Below, in pieces: positions 23,077-38,991 of a stretch of DNA of 64,000 nt. The notes under the pieces are model-generated. The model searched no databases. It saw only the letters and a list, made by a program, of their open reading frames with translations, and had not been told where the DNA came from. The number at the start of each line of letters is the position of its first letter. The first letter of the stretch is position 1. The position numbers and the translations under genes were made by a program. The DNA is from Caenorhabditis elegans (lineage: Eukaryota; Nematoda; Chromadorea; Rhabditida; Rhabditidae), in assembly GCF_000002985.6 (NCBI RefSeq), contig NC_003279.8:3720001-3784000 (forward strand), in the 5' to 3' direction.

Positions 23077-24909
23077 TCTTTTTACATTAAAATCGCAAAT
23101 TTTCGCAATATAATAAGCAGATTTGCAAATATTTCAGGGTTTTTTAGATTGAAAATAGTTTTGAAAGAGGAAAAATCTCTATTCAGACTTCCAACTTGAA
23201 TTTTTTTTCTAATTTTTCAATTCGATGCCAAATCCCTTCAACAATGTATATATACAGCAATGTAACCGATAATGTGATATTATCGGTTAACGATTCCAGT
23301 TGATGTTGAGGATGCCGATTTGATAGCCAACCGATCGGAGGATGTTTTATGGCTAATTACAGAGAAACCCGCTTTTTTTCTGATCACATTTTACTTTTAG
23401 TTTCGAAATGTTCTCCAAAGCATTTGAGAACTTTTCCTAAAGTTCCATCCTTTCCACAACTTTCAAAAAAAAAATCGAGTTTCTGAGAGTTCTAATTTTC
23501 CAAAAAATAATTTTCGAAAGCTGGAAACGTCAAAATAGGTTCTCAGTCTATTTGGTCGTGCTCTCATGGTAGGCAGGTCGACCTTGATGCCTACCTACCT
23601 TATAGTTGCAGATCTGATATGTGCACAAATGATTTAGGCACAAGACAAGCACAGTAGGCGAAACTCAAAAGCAGACAGTTATCCATGTTTGTCCTTACCT
23701 GGAAGTTAGCGCATCCAATTTTTTTTAGAAATGTGTATTTAAAATTGTAGATTACTGAGGCGATACTGTAGTCTTTGTCAATTTCATGCCTGTGTGTCTA
23801 AGCTGCCTACGAAGGTATGTAGGTACAAGTGTAGGCAAGAGGCAGGCATGTAGGCATTCTAAGCTTTAGTAAGTTCTTTTACGTTAACTCGAAATAATTG
23901 AATTTTCCCTGTTTAGTTTTTATTTGTTGGAATTCTTTATTTAAATAGCCAGAGCACCACGGGATAACATATTTTTGTAAATTAACTGTTAATAATAAAA
24001 ATGTCTCGAAAACAGTTGAGAATACAGCCATAGGCACTACACCTACCTCATTCCTGCCTGCCTATAAAATCTTACCGTAGCAGCCTTCGTTTTTCGACTA
24101 CAATTCTTTTTTTTTGAAATTTTCTGAAAATGGTTCAGTTTAGACGGGGACACTGACCCATTTAGTCGATCAGTACCAAGATGGAAGAGCTTTCCGCGCT
24201 TGACGGCCACGTTCTCCTTTTATATGAAATATAGGTCCCCCGCTCTCCTCATTCACCAAATCCAAATTTAAAGCAGTTTTCCAGTCCATTGAACACAAAG
24301 TAGTGGTGTTTCAAGTTACAAACACAAAAACACTTTTTTTCAATTCTCAAACACCCTCAATGATGACGAATTCCGGTTTGCAACGCGAGACGGTGGCAAA
24401 AGTTGTATGGTTCTGATGCGATTAACGCGAATCATTTGGGTCGGCGCCAGAATTCTCTGAATTTGTATAAAAGTTTCGTGTGCTGAAACTGATTGGAACT
24501 ATAATTTAGAGCTAGAAATGTGTGTTTTTTTATGATTTATGTATATGTAGTCGTATAGAAAGTACGAGAAATATGTATTATTGTTTAAAAACTTGGATCA
24601 TGAAGTTTTACGAGTTCTCAAAAATTTGCTTGAAATTCTGGGGAAACCATGAAAATAAGGTAGTGCTCAAGCTATTGCTGCCATTGGAAAAGTTTTCCGA
24701 GTTTAGAAAATTCTAGGCTATAGTTTTTTGTAACTTTGGGTTACTGTAGTAATTTCTAACAAAATACAGTACAATTTATCAATACAAATAAAAGTTTTAA
24801 TTGTTACTTTAATTTTCACAATTAATAGCCCATTTCCCATTCTATATGTATAGGACGATAAAAAACTAACGAATGCCCCCAAACAAATAGACACCAACAT
24901 TAAATATTC

Positions 24910-25179
24910 TCACTTGCAAATGTCAATTTCTGCATCCTCACAGCAAAAGTGCTCTATTTGTCTTGGCACCGTGCCAACTATATTTGAACATTTAACGACG
25001 CTGGACGGGAGAACAAAGGGGCTTTTAATTAAAAATTCTGAATTTTTTGCCCCACATTGATCTACTTTGGCAGTTTGTATCTCGGCTCTATTGTGCTTTA
25101 TCAAAAAATGTTCAACTGACACAATACTTGTAAAATATTTATCTACATTCTTTAGTTTATCATTTTTTGACAAAACCAA
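24910..25179 (-). CDS. Weak candidate: small cysteine-containing protein or exon
   Basis: A minus-strand frame of 89 codons ends with a Cys-bearing segment (DQCGAKN, VVKCSNI, EHFCCEDAEIDICK). It reads open to the left of its first ATG as far as an acceptor-like tttgacag, giving LVSRFFLVLSKND, which could be part of a secreted-protein exon. No convincing signal-peptide exon, donor or poly(A) signal was found. It may be a real terminal exon or chance. Confidence 0.2.
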   Translation of the reverse strand: MVLSKNDKLKNVDKYFTSIVSVEHFLIKHNRAEIQTAKVDQCGAKNSEFLIKSPFVLPSSVVKCSNIVGTVPRQIEHFCCEDAEIDICK

Positions 25180-25588
25180 AAAGAACCGAGAAACGAGCTG
25201 TCAAAGTAAATCAGTGGGCGTGCAAATTACTGGTAATATACATAATGAAAGCCAATTTGGAACACCTCGTGATTCAAAAATTTAAAATTCATAAAAGTTA
25301 AAATTTCTGGAAATTAAAAATTAAAAATATCTCCATGATTTTGCTGTGTTTTGTTCTGAAGCTTCGCCAATTTTATAGAAATATTCATATCGTTTGAAAA
25401 TAATTCAAATTCTCGTGACCTTCCCAGAATTAAACAAAAAACTAAAATTACACTTACGTTTTTTTTTATTTACATCATAAAAATTTCGATTTCAATTTTA
25501 TTGCTTGATTTTTGGGCAAGCTCATCTCTTCTTGGATAGTGGTTTTCTGTGAGGAAAAATCGTCAAAGTTTACCAATTCTCCGAAAAA

Positions 25589-28145
25589 ATGCTCAAAATT
25601 TTGTTGAATCTCTTGATGTTGTTTGGCTCGCCGATACTATTGCTGCTCGTTCAATGTGGTGGAAAGAAGAAAGCAAAATCGGGAAAATTGACAAGTGAAG
25701 GTGTTGAGGAAGGGGATTCTGAAGATTCCACAAAGGATAAGAAGAAAAAGGGAAAGAAGGGAAAAGGTGAAGGCCTTCATTCCGAGATGACAAACTTTTT
25801 GGGTGGCAAAGGTTCTTTGGGGGCATAGTATCCAAGGAGACAAAGGATCCAGTAGACAAACTGGGGTGTATCTTGGGGGGCATATCTTTGGTGACAACCT
25901 TTTTTTCCACTAGATTTTTATATGTATTTTTCAACTAATTTTTGTTCACATTTTTCTGGAATAAGTTTTTTAATGCAATTTTCAATCGATTATCGGTTAT
26001 AATTCCCTCACAATTGAATGTATGAACGATGGTCTTTTGGGAAAAGCTGTAAAACGTCCAACTAACTTGGAATATCGTGAGGCTCTTCCTGATGGTCTGA
26101 TCCTTCAGCTCCGAAGGATCACATGGGTACCTTCTGATGTTCTGATCCTTCAGATAAGAAGGATCGTAAGGGTACCTCCTGATGGTCTGATACTTCAGCT
26201 CCAAAGGATCACGAGGCTCTTCCTGATGTTCTGATCCTTCAGCTCCGAAGGATCACATGGGCATCTTCTGATGATCTGATCCTTCAGATAAGAAGGATCG
26301 TAAGGGTACCACCTGATGGTCTGATACTTCAGCTCCAAAGGATCACGAGGCTCTTCCTGATGTTCTGATCCTTCAGCTCCGAAGGATCACATGGGCACCT
26401 TCTGATGTTCTGATCCTTCAGATAAGAAGGATCGTAAGGGTACCTCCTGATGTTCTGATCCTTCAGCTCCGAAGGATCACATGGGCACCTTCTGATGATC
26501 TGATCCTTCAGATAAGAAGGATCGCTAACTTTTAAATTTGAGTAGTCAATCGATTTTTAGTTTGAACTGTAATATATGTTTGCATACTGATAAGAAATTG
26601 CACATGTGTTCTTTCTTCCTTTGAGATCGGCTCTCTTTTTTATTAGAATACATTTTTTTTCGATTTTTCAGAAAATGACAGGAAAAACATTTTTGTTAAC
26701 TCATACATTCAAGGATATATCGAAACTCGGAGAAGGAGGCACTTACTACAGTGATAATGAAATACGACATAATATTCCATGGTGAGTCATATTATTATTA
26801 TGAAATAGACTTTGTCGCATCCAAAATACTTTGAAAGTTAGCTCGATTTTTCTAGGAAACTTCAAATATTCCGATAATGGCAGTTACCATCAGGAGGTAC
26901 CCTTACGATCCTTCTTATCTGAAGGATCAGAACATCAGAAGGTGCCCATGTGATCCTTCGGAGCTGAAGGATCAGAACATCAGGAAGAGCCTCGTGATCC
27001 TTTGGAGCTGAAGTATCAGACCATCAGGTGGTACCCTTACGATCCTTCTTATCTGAAGGATCAGATCATCAGAAGATGCCCATGTGATCCTTCGGAGCTG
27101 AAGGATCAGAACATCAGGAAGAGCCTCGTGATCCTTTGGAGCTGAAGTATCAGACCATCAGGAGGTACCCTTACGATCCTTCTTATCTGAAGGATCAGAA
27201 CATCAGAAGGTACCCATGTGATCCTTCGGAGCTGAAGGATCAGACCATCAGGAAGAGCCTCACGATATTCCAAGTTAGTTGGACGTTTTACAGCTTTTCC
27301 CAAAAGACCATCGTTCATACATTCAATTGTGAGGGAATTATAACCGATAATCGATTGAAAATTGCATTAAAAAACTTATTCCAGAAAAATGTGAACAAAA
27401 ATTAGTTGAAAAATACATATAAAAATCTAGTGGAAAAAAAGAAAATACAATAAATACAAATGAACTTGCGAAAATACAAATGAACTTGCGGCGACTCAAG
27501 ATCCAAATTATCAAACTTTGGCGGGTTTGAATAATGACGCAGTGTTTGGACCAGGAGGCGGAGGTAAGATATATCAAGATTGAATAATTTCTGAAATAAT
27601 TATGTTTAGAGGGTGGACCACCGAGAGCTCCAGCTCCAGGCTCAAAACCAGGAATGGCCGGAACTCAGGATCCCAACTATCAGACACTGGCAGGTCTCAA
27701 TAATGATGCTGTTTTCGGAGGTGGAGCAGGCGGGCCTCCAAAGGCTCCAGCGGTCGGAGGAAAAGCTGCAACCAATGATCCAAATTATCAGGTTAGTTTT
27801 GGATTGCAGGCACTGAAAAAAGTTTGAAAAACATATATAATTCAGACTCTCGCTGGACTCAACAACGACGAAATTTTCAAGCCGGGCGGCGCTGGAGCGC
27901 CAGCTGGTCCAAAAGCCCCACTTGCTCCAGGTGCAAAAGCTGGAACAAACGACCCGAACTACCAAACTCTTGCTGGACTCAACAATGATGACATTTTCAA
28001 GAAAGGTGGAGGTGGTGGCGGTGGTGGTGGACCTCCACGTGCTTCTGCTCAAGTCGGTGCAAAAGCTGCGACTCACGACCCCAATTATCAAACGTTGGCC
28101 GGGTTGAATCAGGATATTTTCGGAGCTGATAAGAAGAAGTTTTAA
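25589..28145 (+). CDS. Predicted secreted protein with five DPNYQTLAGLN repeats; gene split by a large inverted repeat
   Basis: Proposed exons 25589-25811, 27501-27563, 27610-27791 and 27846-28145 give 255 aa. Exon 1 encodes a hydrophobic signal-like segment (residues 1-23) and a Lys/Asp-rich stretch. The later exons encode five copies of DPNYQTLAGLN followed by D/E and V/I-F, linked by Gly/Pro/Ala-rich spacers. The motif resembles repeats I associate with nematode secreted proteins, but I assign no function. Exons 3 and 4 and the stop are secure, with AATAAA at 28202-28207. The exon 1-exon 2 junction is uncertain: the acceptor (gcgactcaag) is poor, a 20-bp direct duplication lies just before it, and the 1.5-kb inverted repeat fills the intron. 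Exon 1 might belong to another transcript, or the gene could be damaged by the insertion. Confidence 0.65.
25899..26524. repeat. Left arm of 1.5-kb inverted repeat, with 45-bp tandem units
   Basis: It starts ctttttttccactagatttt and is matched in reverse complement by the sequence ending at 27441. From about 26075 it is a tandem array of 44-45-bp units that alternate three types: ctccgaaggatcacatgggc, ataagaaggatcgtaagggt and ctccaaaggatcacgaggct. The units contain the short palindromes GATCCTTCAG...CGAAGGATC. This arm is about 70 bp longer than the right arm, consistent with gain or loss of array units. Confidence 0.85.
26675..26881 (+). pseudogene. MATH-domain exon relic trapped in the inverted-repeat loop
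   Basis: After an acceptor (cgatttttcag) ending at 26671, an ATG opens a 36-residue frame with FLLTHTFKDISKLGEGGTYY, then DNEIRHNIPW. This is the N-terminal strand pattern of a MATH domain as found in the expanded worm math/bath families. A donor splits the Trp codon at 26781. A plausible next exon from 26856 continues WKLQIFR and then hits TAA at 26877. One frame over, DNGSYH follows, as a MATH domain would, so a frameshift is likely. The right repeat arm begins eight bases later, so the rest of the gene is missing. I read it as a captured gene fragment, not a functional gene. Confidence 0.65.
26889..27441. repeat. Right arm of 1.5-kb inverted repeat
   Basis: It is the reverse complement of 25899-26524 apart from a difference in tandem-unit number. 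An identical 70-codon frame appears on opposite strands at 26022-26234 and 27106-27318, showing near-perfect arm identity over that span. It ends aaaaatctagtggaaaaaaag, then AT-rich sequence and a 20-bp direct duplication (aaatacaaatgaacttgcg, twice) before the next exon of the host gene. Confidence 0.85.
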
Positions 28146-28749
28146 TGGGATCTGGACTAATTTGTAGAAAGATTAGCGATATCTTTTGAATACGATCTAT
28201 GAATAAATTTGTGTGAATAGTCGCCGAGGCTCTTCCTTTTTAAACGGAAGAGCCAGACATGAATTATGTTAATTAAAGTTAGGAATTTTTAAGCAATTGG
28301 CAAAAATTGTTAGAAGACAATTTTTTATAAGAACAAAAGACTTATGGACTGTCAAGGAAGTTCGAGAAAAGAATTGGGGAGCTCCTACCAGTGAGGTGTC
28401 GGCTGCTGTAACTTCACTAAAAGAAGAAAAATCGTTTAGCTTTTTGATTCTCTGCACTTTCTTTTCATCCAGATCCTAGGCTCATTTTATCCTTATTTCA
28501 AAATATATGTTGCATTAAATTTCAGGCATAAAACACCGTTTATTACTCTGTCGATAATTATTAGATTGTGAATAACATGAAAGTGAAAAAAGAACAAACA
28601 ATTCTTGGCTAGAAAAAAAGAACAATTTGGAAAGTGCAAAGGGAGCGCAACAGGATGTCTAACGAATGTTGTGGTGAGGGGAAGGCACTAGACACGTGAA
28701 TTTGAAGACAATTGATATAAAAATTCATAATCCTTCATAATCTCTTCAT
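28146..28749. terminator. Convergent 3' UTR region with poly(A) signals on both strands
   Basis: The plus-strand repeat-protein gene has AATAAA at 28202-28207. The minus-strand inx-13 has an AATAAA at 28545-28540, about 205 bases after its stop. A small gaggctcttcc hairpin sits at about 28226-28252. No further gene is seen. Confidence 0.6.
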
Positions 28750-33905
<5,156 letters not shown>

Positions 33906-35602
33906 CCTATGCTCGGTATGATTGACTCAGAGTGATGGTCTCAACGATCGATGGGAGACTGGAAAAAAGGATGATGTTGGATGGTTGGAAAAAGTGCATA
34001 GAGCCTTATGGAAAAAGAGACAAAGAGGGAAAAGGGATGGGAAAGTTGTGGGAGAGAAATGATCGAGGAAAAGGGAAGATTACGATCATAAGAATTAGCA
34101 TATCAGTTTGCAGACTGAACAGGGTGGACACAAATACTTTGATCAATTGAACCTTGGCACCTTCCACTACTTTATGCCTGTAACACTGTTGACAAGATGA
34201 CCGACGCCCGCCTATGCCTACACGCATGCCTATAAAATGACCTACGCCTGTTTTTGCCTATCTGCCTACTGCCGTCTAGTAAACACCTGCTGATGAAGGC
34301 AGGAACCTAGTCAAAGTTCATTTTTCAAAAAAGATGATGATAACTTTCGTTGCAATAAATCATGTAGATAAATGACCGTAAACTTTAAAGTAAGAAAGTG
34401 AAAGTTCATCAAAAAGATGAGCCGACGATAAAAAGGGGGTAGCCGCCAATTGTTGACCTACAGTAACAAGCTCATCAAGACCCCTCTTGTCTGGGGACAT
34501 GGCAGTAGAAACCATCCCTCCCTTCCCTCCAATACAAAACCATCAAAAACAGTGTCAGCAAAGAGGGACGCCGAGAGATCGACGCCATCTGATTGTCTGC
34601 GTCTCTATCACTTTCTCTTTTTTTCTCAACACGAGCCCTCAATACTACTGAATCACAATTTGTAGGTTTTTGGGGAGACTATCTATCTTAATCGCTTTTG
34701 CATCACAATCACCAATGACTACAAACTACAGAAAACGGCATGAGAAATTGAGAAGAGGGAGAGATAGAATTAGACGAAAAATATTAAACTTTATAAGTCA
34801 AAACCGGTTTTGGAAGCTATAAATTTGGTGGCCGTGAAAGAGAAAACTCGGCCATAGTACAAAATTAGTCAATTGGCAAGGTTTTGTGAAGATTGAAAAT
34901 TCAGTTTCAGAGAGAAAAAAAATTTAAAAAAAGCAAAAATTAGAAAATTAGAAAATTGCAACTGAGAATTGGGAACGAGGTCTGGAAAAAAGAAAAAAAA
35001 ATTGAAAAAACAATTTTTGAGTGATCAGTTTTTGGGTGATTGTTGCAGAAAAAATATTTTTCCTTTGTTTTTTTTTTCGTTCAGAAAAACTAACTGTAAG
35101 TGAAAAAGGAGTCCCTCCCTTGAAAAATTTTAAGAAAAAAAATTAAATTAAATTATTATAGTAAACTAGAAACTGGAAAAAAGAAAATAATGAGAAAAAA
35201 GATTGAAAAAATTTTGGAAAAATGTAGAGAAAAATCTGCAGAAGATTAAATTTCAGAAAAAAAAAGTTCGAAATTCCTTGAACGGGAAGAAAACGAGAGA
35301 GAAAAGTAGAGAAACAAATGTGTGGAAAATAAATTTCAGGATATAAAAAAAAATGAATAAGAACAAAATCCCTTTACGGGACAAAAATAGATTAAAATAG
35401 ATAAAACTTGGGGAATCGTCAACCCGACAAAAAATAACAAAAACACCAATAAAAAGTCAAAAGAGGTGTTTTGACTTTTGTTAAAAAATCATAAAAGCCA
35501 TTTTATTATATCAAATCAAACAAAAAATGTGTGTAAAAAGGAGTTATTAGGGTCTAAACAAGGGTAAGATAAGAGAAGAAAAAACAGAGAAAAGGAGGCA
35601 CA
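33906..35602. other. Intergenic region between inx-12 and inx-13
   Basis: It holds the inx-13 promoter side and the inx-12 3' UTR, with a minus-strand AATAAA at 35507-35502 about 95 bases after the inx-12 stop. The middle (34890-35460) is A-rich and purine-rich with no usable frame. Near 34190-34290 there are cctacgcc/tgcctac words of the dispersed GCCTAC family. Confidence 0.5.
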
Positions 35603-38600
35603 TTACATTTCAGACTCGTCCTGGAAGTTTTTAAGAAGTGGTGCACCGTCCTTTACGAGAAGCGGTGGAGCCGAATATGGTGGCGGTACGGCTGTGTTGA
35701 AACGTCGCCACATGTCACGAATCAGCTCGACAACAGGTGTCTTTCCGTTATTTAATTCAATTAGTCGAAGAATGAATACAGTATCTGGGGATAGGAATTC
35801 GGAGACGAATTGTTGAAGTTTTCCTCTATTATTCTTCACTTTTGGATCAATCTGGAATTTTTTTAAAACTTATTTTTATTTATTTATTTTTGATTTTTAA
35901 GTTCAAAACATAGACAGATATTGGAAGAAACTACGAAACAATTCAAACTTTCGCGCAGTAAAAAGGCGTCAACCAATCAGCAACGCTAGCCCCGCCCTCA
36001 GCGAGCCGCTGATTGGTCGGCGCTCTAATTATCAGTCGTACGGGATCTTCTAGCAATTTTGATAAAAAACGTTTTTTTCAAATATAGACTTGACAGAAGG
36101 GAAATTTTTCCAGAGGAAACCTACAGCTTAGGCATGCCTACTACAAGGCGATAGGCAGGCACAGGCAAGGAGGTGTTTTCAATAACTTTAAGTGACATGA
36201 CCCAATTTATAAGCAAAACCATAAGCAAATAAACTAAATGACGTGGCCTACAAAAAATGAGAAAACTCGCCCACTTGCAAAAGAGTTTTTTTCTATTGTA
36301 TTTTTGTGTTTCTAGGCCACAGGATGAGCATTTTCAAAAAAAGCTTTAAAAAAAACTCACATCTTCCACATATGGTCGAATGAAATTCTTGGAGACCGAC
36401 GTTCCAGAAGCTCTCCAGAACCAGTAAATAGTGTTGGTAATTGTGACAACTGTCAAGAAGCACAACCACCACCAAAGTGCAACAAAGATCTTCTCATTGA
36501 ACATATTGATCATGAGAACGCATTGTACCGAATGCTTATGAATATTATCCAGATTTCGAACCTCGTACTCGCACATTGTAACACGCGGGAAGTTTCCTGT
36601 TTCAGGCCATTCATTTCCAGACCATAAATCGGAGGTCACTTCGGCTCCCCAGAAATATGAATCCACTCCCAACATTCTCTTGAGAAGCACGAATTGGAAG
36701 AGAACGTTGATCAAGAATAGGGCTTTCATGAACTGAAAAATAGTTTGATTGGAAACTTTTCAACGTTCTGTCGTAGGCAAGTTTAATGCCTACGTGCCTG
36801 CCAACTTTATCGGTACGCACGAGGCATGCAGAAATTTTGGGATTTTGAAAAAAAAAAAACATAAAAACGGCTGACATTACGCTGGTCAAGCTCTGCAAAG
36901 AATGAACCCGCGAGATGTCGGGCGCAACTTTCAGAATATTTTTTTCTAAAATTGGCAAATGTTTGTGCAGTAATAGCAGCCGACATCTCCCTGGCTAAAA
37001 CTTGCTAAAAAAATTACCAGAGTGATGTCGGGCGCAAAACGGTTTTTTATATTATCACAGTTCTGATTTTTTTGCAGCCGACATATGACGGGTTCAAATA
37101 TTTGAAGTTTTTAAGGAACCCTTTGAGCTGTCGGCTGCAACATTTTGTTTTATGATTAAGTTACAATAGTACAATTTGTGGGTTCCAAAAAGCTTACCAA
37201 ATAAGAAGTGATAACTGCGGATCCATTAGCTCGATTCTGGAATCCGGACAGCTGTTTCACAATCAAGTTTCGATGTCTCTTCTGGCTAATATAACCAGCA
37301 ATTGTGGTAATTGTTCCTTTTCTGGATTCTTCGTTTCCCTCGGTGGCGGTGCATGTATTGCAAAGGGATGTCACGTTTTGGCCTGGAAATTTTAAGTTAA
37401 AGGTCTTATGCTGGCACACAAATCATTGTCTTTGAGGCAGCTAAAATTCAGAAAATAGGCAGTAGTGAGGTAGGCATGTAGGCATGAAGGCGTGCCTGTC
37501 CACCTATCAATGAGGTTAGCTCCGCCATCAGCGAGTCACTGATTGGTCGGCGCCAGAGTTATTAGTTGTAAGAATAGTTTTGAAGAATTTTCCAGACAAT
37601 TTGATCACCACCAGGCAGTGTACCTGAATCCCAGATCCGCAGTGCATAGCACTTGAAGAACGGATCGTCCTTTAATCCTTTAATCCTTTAATAGGAAAAT
37701 TTCTTGAAATTTGCGCACCTTTGAGAGTAAGCTTGCCTAGTAGGCACAAAAATGCCTAGGGCTTCAAAATCAAAAATAGGGAACTTCAAATATTACTTAA
37801 AAAAAGAACCCACCAGCCATTCCATAAAAAAGCCTCCAAATAACAACTGGAAAATAGAAGAGCATGGCCTGAAGAGCCAAAATGAACGGCACCCACTGGT
37901 AGTAACCGATTTGATTCGTCTGTTTCAGAGATGTCGTATTCTGTTTATCGGCCACCAACTGCTCCCAGTTGTAGCTTCGTTCGGCTTTGTCCTCGGAGAA
38001 CGGGACAAAGAACGTGTTCTGTACATAACAGTAGTCTAATGCGTATTCTGCCCACCAGCCCTTGTAATACGCTGGGAACCAACAGTCGATCGGACTGCCA
38101 ACAAAACTGAAAAAATAAACACTTTTTTGATGCGCACGTTTTAAAATTGATCTAATTAAGGAAATCGTGCAAGACTAAAGCTTTTGTGGAAATTCGTTTT
38201 AGGTAGGAATGCTGACTACCTGTATTTCAGAAGACTTTCCAAAATGGTTAAAAAGCTATAACAGAATCATCTAATCAGAGTTATAGAAAAATGTGCAAAC
38301 ACCGAATCGATGCACCATGTTCTACGCTCAATGTTGAAAAGTCTCAAAGATACAGTGTTTTTAGTGATTTAGTGATTTTAGTGTCTTCTTTTAAAATTTT
38401 AATGCCTACAATTTCAGAGCTTCATTCAAAAAAAATATTTCAGAAAGATCTCAACTTTGAAAGAATTGCAGAACGTGTTTTATCTTGAAAAAACGTCTCC
38501 AAAAATTCCAGAAAAAAATAATTAAACATAACTCAAAGCGTTTTCACAGAAAATTTGAGTACCAGACATGGTGCATCAAATGAATTTTTTTTTGAAAAGA

Positions 38601-38991
38601 GTGCAAACATTTTATTGATGCACCATATTCAACGTTGGAAAGTTTTAAATCTACAGTACTTTATACAAAAAGTGATTTAGACCTCGAAAACAAATTTCAT
38701 GTGGTCTCATAACAAATTTTCAAGCTAGACATGGTGCATCGAGTGAATTTTCAAAAAAAAAAACGGCGAAAGACAGATGATGCACCATGTTTCAAGCGTA
38801 ACATTAGAAGGTTTTAGGTCAGTTATCAGTGCTTAAATTTTAGCTAGATAAAAAGGTACAAACCTCCATCCGGTGATAAAAGCGGATGCAAGTACCAGGC
38901 CAATGGTCGTGGCACAGTAGTTGAGCTTGTCCACAAAATCACCGTCAGGCTGTGGCGAGACCGCCGACAGCAGATTCTGGATGACGTTCAT
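35603..38991 (-). CDS. inx-12: INX-12, innexin gap-junction channel subunit
   Basis: Five exons join in frame: 38864-38991, 37814-38106, 37198-37382, 36361-36732, 35603-35851, giving 408 aa. Innexin signatures are PIDCW, DYCYVQNTFF, YYQWVPFILALQ, VTMCEYEV and [15 protein letters not shown], in the same order as in the neighbouring inx-13. It differs by an extended intracellular loop with CNTCTATEGNEE and a longer C-terminus ending NFQDESEM. INX-12 is known to work with INX-13 in the excretory canal and to be essential for early larvae. A trans-splice-like acceptor (ctcatttcag) lies 48 bases upstream of the ATG on the minus strand. Exon positions differ from inx-13, so the tandem pair is not a recent duplicate. 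Confidence 0.95.
36895..37145. repeat. Repeats of the gatgtcgggcgc family in inx-12 intron
   Basis: Alternating direct and inverted copies of cgagatgtcgggcgcaac and gcagccgacatctc occur between exons 3 and 4. They relate to the hairpin at 33618-33673. Confidence 0.55.
38285..38835. repeat. Nested inverted copies of gatgcaccatgtt in inx-12 first intron
   Basis: Copies at about 38308, 38567 (inverse), 38620, 38729 (inverse) and 38779 alternate orientation. They are separated by related sequence such as gttgaaaag and ttttaaatctacagt. Single copies occur near 3133 and 4607. No coding signal. Confidence 0.6.

Larger units (their letters stand above)
22529..25588. other. Repeat-rich intergenic region downstream of sld-2
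   Basis: After the sld-2 3' UTR this 3-kb stretch contains an inverted repeat (22790-23076), several blocks of tAGGCAggcatg-type sequence (23570-23600, 23820-23860, 24030-24065), and a TATA-like tgtataaaag at 24466-24475 with no convincing downstream coding exon. One weak minus-strand reading frame at 24910-25179 is listed separately. An acceptor-like minus-strand site near 25553 followed by AATAAA at about 25500 could be a gene 3' end, but no upstream exon could be linked to it. Confidence 0.5.

Noticed and set aside
25500..25553. Minus-strand terminal exon with acceptor and AATAAA
   Set aside because: The splice acceptor and poly(A) signal look right, but no upstream exon was found and the region upstream on that strand overlaps the first exon of the plus-strand gene.
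26022..26234. 70- and 89-codon frames in the inverted-repeat arms
   Set aside because: They occur as exact mirror copies on opposite strands and encode only the translated minisatellite.
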